Positions 21,371-27,816 of a DNA stretch of 27,816 bases are shown piece after piece; the stretch's first letter is position 1, and every line of letters begins with the position of its first letter. The translations under genes were made by a program, and so were the position numbers. The notes under the pieces were generated by a model that was not told the DNA's origin, made no database searches, and worked only from the letters and a program-made list of their open reading frames with translations. Source of the DNA: CAYQQU01 sp964419545 (lineage in GTDB: Bacteria; Bacteroidota; Bacteroidia; Chitinophagales; Saprospiraceae); NCBI GenBank assembly GCA_964419545.1, contig CAYQQU010000069.1, positions 1 to 27,816 of the forward strand, in the 5' to 3' direction.

Positions 21371-21823
21371 ATGAGTGCAATCGTATTAGCCTACATAGGC
21401 ATCGGTTTGATGATCGGTTTATCGGGCGTGGGCAGCGCCATCGGGGTTTCCATGGGCGGCAACGCCACGGTGGGGGCCCTCAAAAAGAATGAAGACGCAT
21501 TCGGCAGCTATATGCTGCTGAGCGCCCTGCCGAGTACGCAGGGGCTGTACGGCTTCGCCGGCTTCTTTATCATCAATGCTTCCGGCGTGCTGGGGCCCGA
21601 TATCACCCTGCTGCAGGGCATGGCCGTCTTTGCCGCCGGCTTCGCGCTGGGGCTGGTAGCTTTGATCTCCGCTATGCAGCAGGGCCGCATCTGCGCCAAC
21701 GGCATCGCGGGTGTGGGCGCCGGCTACGACGTCTTCGGCAAGACGATGGTGCTGGCGGTATTTCCCGAGCTGTACGCGATCGTGGCTTTCGCGGCGACGT
21801 TTATTATTAATGCCGGGCTTTGA
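21371..21823 (+). CDS. ntpK: V-type ATPase proteolipid subunit K (c-ring), sodium-type ligands
   Basis: A 150-residue, four-helix duplicated c subunit of the rotor ring. Helix 1 is glycine-rich (GLSGVGSAIGVSMGG). Helix 2 has LPSTQGLYGF (L53, T56, Q57), helix 3 ends with SAMQQGRICANGI (Q104) and helix 4 has FPELYAI with the ion-binding E133. These correspond to the five sodium ligands known in Enterococcus hirae NtpK (L61, T64, Q65, Q110, E139), so sodium coupling is predicted. Only one ion carboxylate per four helices, typical of V-type rings. Last gene of the operon; no clear terminator follows within 140 bp. Confidence 0.95.
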   Translation: MSAIVLAYIGIGLMIGLSGVGSAIGVSMGGNATVGALKKNEDAFGSYMLLSALPSTQGLYGFAGFFIINASGVLGPDITLLQGMAVFAAGFALGLVALISAMQQGRICANGIAGVGAGYDVFGKTMVLAVFPELYAIVAFAATFIINAGL

Positions 21824-21909
21824 TTGGGAGGGCTCTGCGAGGGTGATTAACCAAAGATCAGCGATTCTCGGTTTGAAACATTATTGTGCTCACGTTCCAG
21901 CGGGACGAA

Positions 21910-21928
21910 CTACCGGTAGCATATTTTG
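21910..21928 (+). promoter_or_regulatory. Candidate promoter and palindrome before the GH10 gene
   Basis: CTACCGGTAG (21910-21919) is a perfect 10-bp palindrome immediately followed by TATTTTG (21922-21928), one base short of the Bacteroidota -7 consensus. The xylanase start codon is 37 bp downstream. The palindrome would sit between the -33 and -7 positions, as a repressor site might. Confidence 0.35.
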
Positions 21929-21965
21929 TACTCTTCAGGATTGCCGATATTAAACTAAAAAAGCA

Positions 21966-24132
21966 ATGCAACGTCTATTTACCTTAGCGCTTCTGCTCCT
22001 AATCACCACCCTCCTCCCCGCCCAGCAAGACGCCTATCACCAGGCCCTGCGCGCGCAGCTCGCCGCCGAGTACGGCCTCACCGGCGGCGAATGGCTGCTG
22101 CCGCCCGATGAGCAGGCCATCGTCAGCTCCCTGAACACCTACGGGGCTTTGGACCGCACCGACCTCACCGTCAGCGGGCAGCCCTTTACGCGGTCGGTGC
22201 AGCTCGACGTGGCAGGCGGCGGCGCCAACCCCTGGGACGCAGGCCTGTTGCGCGGCAGCCACGCGCCGCTGGCGGCAGGGGAAGTGGGCCTGTTTACCAT
22301 CTGGCTGAGGGCGGAGGCGATACCCTCCGGCGAGCGGGCGCGCGTTTTCTGGTTCGCGGAAGACGCCCAGACCTTTTTCAAAGAAGTGTACGCCGAGCTG
22401 GAGATCCCGCAGACCGGCCAGTGGTACCAGTATTTTATTCCCTTCACGGCGCAGGCGGGCTACGGCGCGGGCGACCTCAACCTCGGGCTCCACCTGGCTA
22501 CCCAGGCGCAGACCCTCCAGGTGGCCGGCATGAACCTGCTCAACTACGGTGCGGTGCAGGATATCGACGCGCTGCCGCTGCAGCTCCACAACCAGTTTTA
22601 TCCCGGCTGGGAACCCGACGCGCCCTGGCGCGCCGCCGCAGCCGACCGCATCGAAGCGCATCGCAAAGCAGATGTCGGGATCACGGTATACGACGAGGCC
22701 GGGGCGCCGCTGGAAGGCGCAACCGTCCGCTACGAGATGCTGGAACACGAATTCGGCTTCGGCTCAGCCGTGGCGACCTGCCTGATCAACGGCAATCCCT
22801 GCCAGAACGATACTTACCAGGAACGCTTGCTTGACCTCGACGGACAGGGACGCCGCTTCAATACCGTGGTCAATGAAAACTCGCTGAAATGGCGCGGCTG
22901 GGAACAAAACTGGGCCGGTACACCCGCCCAGACGACCGCCGCCATCCAGTGGCTGGCCGAGGAAGGGTTCCGCGTACGCGGCCACAACATCATCTGGCCC
23001 GGCTTTTCTTATATGCCCGACGATATCGAAGCCAACGCCGGCAATCCCGCCTACGTCCGACAGCGCGTGCTCGACCATATCGAAGCCAAACTGGGCTACC
23101 CCGGGCTGACCGACGCCATCACCGACTGGGACGTGCTCAACGAGATCACCTACAATAACGACCTGGCCGATATCTTCCAGGGGCAGCCCGGCTACGCCAG
23201 CGGCCGCGAGATCTACACCGAGATCATTGAAAAAAGCATCGAGATGGACCCCGACATCCGGTTGGTCCTCAACGACTTCGTGACCATCTCGTCTCTCGTC
23301 GGCGACGACCTCGGGCGACGTCTACGATACCTACCAGGAGCGTATCCAGGAACTGCTCGACAGCGGCGCGCCCCTGCACGGCATCGGCTTCCAAAGCCAC
23401 CTGGGCGCCGGCCTGTACCATCCCGATACCGTATACGCCATCCTCGACGACTTCTACCAGCGCTTCGGGCTGGAAGCCAAGATCACCGAATACGATATGG
23501 ACCCCCTCATCGAGGAAGCGCTGGCGGCCACCTACCTGCGGGATTTCCTGACCATCGTCTATAGCCACCCGAGCGTCACCGACTTCCTGACCTGGGGCTT
23601 CTGGGACGGCGCCCACTGGTTCGACAATGCTCCTTTTTTCCGCGACGACTGGACACCGAAACCCGCGCTCGATACTTTTCTCCACCTCTTTTTCGAGGAA
23701 TGGTGGACCGACCTCAGCGACCTCACCGACGCCGACGGCCGCAGCGCCATCCGCGGCTTCCGCGGCCGGTACCGCATAACGGCGACCCACGCCGGCCGGC
23801 AACTGGATACCCTGATCTGGCTCACCGAAGATGCCGACCTGGCTCTTTCCTTCGCTACCACCGCAACCGAAACCGGACCGCCGGCCGCCGCCGCCCGCGT
23901 CTTTCCCAATCCGGCCGACCAGCAGCTGCACCTGCACTGGCCGCAACACCCGCCCGGCGCCACCGCCGCCCTGCAGGACCTGAATGGACGCACCTTGATC
24001 GGCCCGCGCCGGCTGCAGGGCGCGCGGCTGACCCTTTCCGTAGCATCGCTGCCCGCCGGGGTGTACGTCCTGCGCTTGGAGGGAGGCGGATTGCCTGCGG
24101 TTGTGCGGAAGGTGGTTATTGAGAGGCGTTAA
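21966..24132 (+). pseudogene. GH10 endo-xylanase with T9SS sorting domain, split by one frameshift
   Basis: Corrected, this is a secreted protein of about 720 residues. The first frame gives a signal peptide (MQRLFTLALLLLITTLLPAQ), a carbohydrate-binding-like beta domain (about 60-195) and the first half of a glycoside hydrolase 10 barrel, with the acid/base Glu in WDVLNE (residue 393). Sense coding leaves this frame near 23292-23296 and resumes in the next frame with GDVYDTYQERIQELLD. That part carries the nucleophile Glu of ITEYD (codon 23488-23490), WGFWDGAHW, and a C-terminal type IX secretion sorting domain (RVFPNPADQQLHLHW to the end). The first frame alone runs on to a chance stop at 23564. 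One surplus base in TCGTCTCTCGTCGG explains it. Everything else is intact, so it is either a very recent mutation or a sequence error. Confidence 0.85.
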
Positions 24133-24180
24133 GAAAGGGGGTAGGCAGAATAGCGGTTAGCATTAATAAGGCGTTAAACG

Positions 24181-24199
24181 GCCATCCGTAGTGGATGGC
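24181..24199 (+). terminator. Hairpin after the GH10 gene, possible terminator
   Basis: GCCATCC (24181-24187) and GGATGGC (24193-24199) are a perfect 7-bp stem with a 5-base loop, followed by the weak T-rich TATCTTTAT. It lies 48 bp after the xylanase stop. Confidence 0.45.
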
Positions 24200-24298
24200 T
24201 ATCTTTATCGTGATAGAAAATGCTTGTAAGACGACCAATGTCACCTTCCAATGCTGACATAGGTCATTGAAGATATATGAAAAAAGCCAGTTCTCGGC

Positions 24299-24365
24299 CT
24301 GACAACTCTCACCCCTCCTCACTGACATTCGTCACCCCCATTCTTCCGCGAGCCCCATAGTTTTA
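24299..24365 (+). promoter_or_regulatory. sdhCAB promoter with direct-repeat operator
   Basis: CTGACAACTCTCACC (24299-24313) and CTGACATTCGTCACC (24322-24336) repeat with a 23-bp period. TAGTTTTA (24358-24365) lies 21 bp later and matches seven of eight positions of TAnnTTTG. Repeat sequence, period and spacing are the same as before the V-ATPase operon (13806-13872). The sdhC start codon is 52 bp downstream. A further inverted repeat ATGTCA/TGACAT (24239-24259) lies upstream. Confidence 0.7.
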
Positions 24366-24417
24366 CTCCGGCTGGAAAAAGCATTGCACCAGCTTACCGA
24401 AAAACGCCTGCTAAAAG

Positions 24418-25104
24418 ATGAATAACACCCTTTTGCTCAAGAACGGCATTGTCCGCAAGAACCTCATGGCGCTCACCGGGCTCTTCCTGTGTTTGTTCCT
24501 GGTCGTGCACCTCGCCGGCAACCTGCAGCTGCTGCTGCCGCCCGAGCGCGCCCGCATTCAGTACAACCTCTACTCCGAGGTGCTGTCGCACAACATCCTC
24601 ATTAAAATTATCGCTTACGCGCTTTACGCCAGCATCATCGCCCACGCGGTTTACGCCCTGGTGATCACCCTGCAGGCCCGCGCGGCCCGGGGCGGTCGCG
24701 GCTACGCCTACGATCGGCGCGGGCAGGTCTCCGCCTGGTACCGGCGCAATATGGGCATACTCGGGGCGCTGCTCCTGGTATTTATCGTGGTCCACATGCG
24801 CGACTTCTGGTTCCAGTACAAGTTTACCAGCCTGCCCATGGACGCTGCGGGTCGCAAAGACCTGTACGGTATCGTAGTGGCGGCCTACCAGGAATGGTGG
24901 TACGTCGCCCTCTACGTCGGCGCCATGCTGGTGCTCGGTTTCCACCTGCTGCACGGCTTCCACAGCGCCTTTCAGAGCCTGGGCCTCTACCACAGCCGCT
25001 ACAACCGCTGGTTCAAGTGGGCCGGGCGCGGCTATACGCTGATCATCACCGCCGGATTCATCATCATCCCCATCTGGATTTTCCTGACCCAAAACCCAAG
25101 CTAG
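24418..25104 (+). CDS. sdhC: Succinate dehydrogenase cytochrome b subunit (b558 type)
   Basis: A 228-residue membrane anchor of succinate dehydrogenase/fumarate reductase of the di-haem b558 family found in Bacteroidota and Gram-positives. Five hydrophobic helices are visible at about residues 15-38, 64-86, 113-130, 160-183 and 205-224. Histidines placed in them (H31, H76, H126, H176/H179/H182) are the likely axial ligands for two b haems. It passes electrons between the FeS subunit and menaquinone. It starts the sdhCAB operon, two bases before sdhA. The long leader contains the shared direct-repeat promoter. Confidence 0.93.
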   Translation: MNNTLLLKNGIVRKNLMALTGLFLCLFLVVHLAGNLQLLLPPERARIQYNLYSEVLSHNILIKIIAYALYASIIAHAVYALVITLQARAARGGRGYAYDRRGQVSAWYRRNMGILGALLLVFIVVHMRDFWFQYKFTSLPMDAAGRKDLYGIVVAAYQEWWYVALYVGAMLVLGFHLLHGFHSAFQSLGLYHSRYNRWFKWAGRGYTLIITAGFIIIPIWIFLTQNPS

Positions 25105-25106
25105 CC

Positions 25107-27013
<1,907 letters not shown>

Positions 27014-27017
<4 letters not shown>

Positions 27018-27760
27018 GGATAAAACTAAAAATCTGGCGCCAGGAAAACGCGCGGGCCCGGGGCCGCATGGTCGACTACGAACTGCCGGACGTCAACCCG
27101 GAGATGTCGTTCCTGGAGATGCTCGACGTACTCAACGAAAAGCTCATCATCGCCGGCGATACGCCTATCGAGTTCGACCACGACTGCCGCGAGGGCATCT
27201 GCGGGCAGTGCGGCCTCTTCATCAACGGCCGCGCCCACGGCCCCCTCGCCGCCGCCACCACCTGCCAGCTGCACCTGCGTCACTTCAAAGACGGCGATAC
27301 CATCTACATCGAACCCTTCCGGGCCAAGGCCTTTCCCGTAGTGAAAGACCTGCGCATCGACCGCTCCGCTTTCGACCGCATCATTCAGTCCGGCGGCTAC
27401 ATCTCCACCCGCACCGGCGACGCGCCCGAAGCCAACGCCCTCCCCATCGGCCACCAGGTTGCCGAAGACGCCTTCGACGCGGCCGCCTGTATCGGCTGCG
27501 GCGCCTGCGTGGCGACCTGCAAAAACGCGTCGGCGGCCCTCTTCACCGGCGCCAAGATCAGCCACCTGGCCATGCTGCCGCAAGGACAGCCCGAATCGGC
27601 GGAGCGCACCGAGAAGATGGTGCAACAGATGGAAGCCGAAGGGTTCGGCCACTGCACCAATACCGGCGCCTGCGAGGTGGAATGCCCGCAGGAGATCTCG
27701 ATTATGCATATTGCGCGGATGAATTTTGAGTATAATAAGGCGCAGGTGTTGCGGGGGTAG
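27014..27760 (+). CDS. sdhB: Succinate dehydrogenase/fumarate reductase iron-sulfur subunit
   Basis: A 248-residue electron-transfer subunit. The N-terminal ferredoxin domain binds the [2Fe-2S] cluster through C58, C63, C66 (CREGICGQCG) and C84. The C-terminal domain has CIGCGACVATCKNA (C159, C162, C165, C169) and CTNTGACEVECPQEI (C214, C220, C224) for the [4Fe-4S] and [3Fe-4S] clusters, all present. It starts within the stop of sdhA (ATGA), showing translational coupling, and is the last gene of the operon in the window. Confidence 0.96.
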
Positions 27761-27797
27761 GGGGGAAGGGCAGACGCATAAAACCGCCAAATAAAAA

Positions 27798-27813
27798 CAA
27801 AGCATTAGCTTTG
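27798..27813 (+). terminator. Short hairpin after sdhB at the window edge
   Basis: CAAAGC (27798-27803) and GCTTTG (27808-27813) enclose ATTA, 37 bp after the sdhB stop. The window ends three bases later, so whether a T run follows cannot be seen. Confidence 0.35.
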
Positions 27814-27816
27814 CAG

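Noticed and set aside
24894..25106. 71-residue N-terminal extension of SdhA
   Set aside because: It overlaps sdhC in another frame and has no similarity to flavoprotein subunits.

Overview
The window comes from a GC-rich member of the Bacteroidota, most likely a Saprospiria/Lewinella-like marine or environmental lineage. The pointers are: several Bacteroidota-type -7 elements (TAnnTTTG-like), a type IX secretion C-terminal sorting domain on a xylanase, a V-type ATPase operon in the Bacteroidota arrangement with a DUF2764 protein, a DksA/TraR protein with a single zinc-finger cysteine, and the small Bacteroidota protein often labelled 'phosphoribosylpyrophosphate synthetase'. No rRNA, tRNA, CRISPR array, transposase or phage gene was recognised. 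The lineage is an inference from these features.

Layout. 1-2349: the end of a palindromic mobile repeat, then a triple-PAS sigma-54 activator. 2350-2795: a gene-free stretch made of three tandem copies of an intergenic repeat. 2796-8687: Dps, a small conserved protein, an AI-2E-type permease, a convergent ECF sigma factor, a thioredoxin-like protein without CxxC, a type II NADH dehydrogenase and a TerC-family membrane protein. 8783-13109: a DksA-like protein with a long acidic tail, a large palindrome, a tiny membrane protein, PhaE, an NlpC/P60-like membrane-anchored protein, a 164-bp MITE-like element and a SnoaL-like protein. 13110-14027: a gene-poor, comparatively AT-rich zone ending in the promoter/leader of the V-ATPase operon. 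14028-21823: V-ATPase genes E, DUF2764 (C-like), A, B, D, I, K, interrupted by two repeat-filled gaps (A/B and I/K). 21966-24132: a T9SS-secreted GH10 xylanase split by one frameshift. 24418-27760: sdhCAB.

How it fits together. The window is rich in membrane bioenergetics: NDH-2 and succinate dehydrogenase feed the quinone pool, while the V-ATPase carries all the c-ring ligands of a sodium-binding rotor. The most interesting observation is that the V-ATPase and SDH operons are preceded by the same promoter architecture: two 15-bp direct repeats 23 bp apart, then exactly 21 bp, then a TAGYTTTA -7 element. This predicts one activator (LytTR-like in geometry) controlling both operons. In the V-ATPase copy an intrinsic terminator lies between promoter and first gene, suggesting attenuation or a short leader RNA.

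The second theme is repeats: a 20-bp-TIR palindromic element with a 59/60 identical inverted arm at the window start, a roughly 120-bp intergenic repeat present four times including inside the V-ATPase operon, heptamer and hexamer microsatellites, and several large hairpins. All identities given are from reading by eye; no database search or folding program was run.
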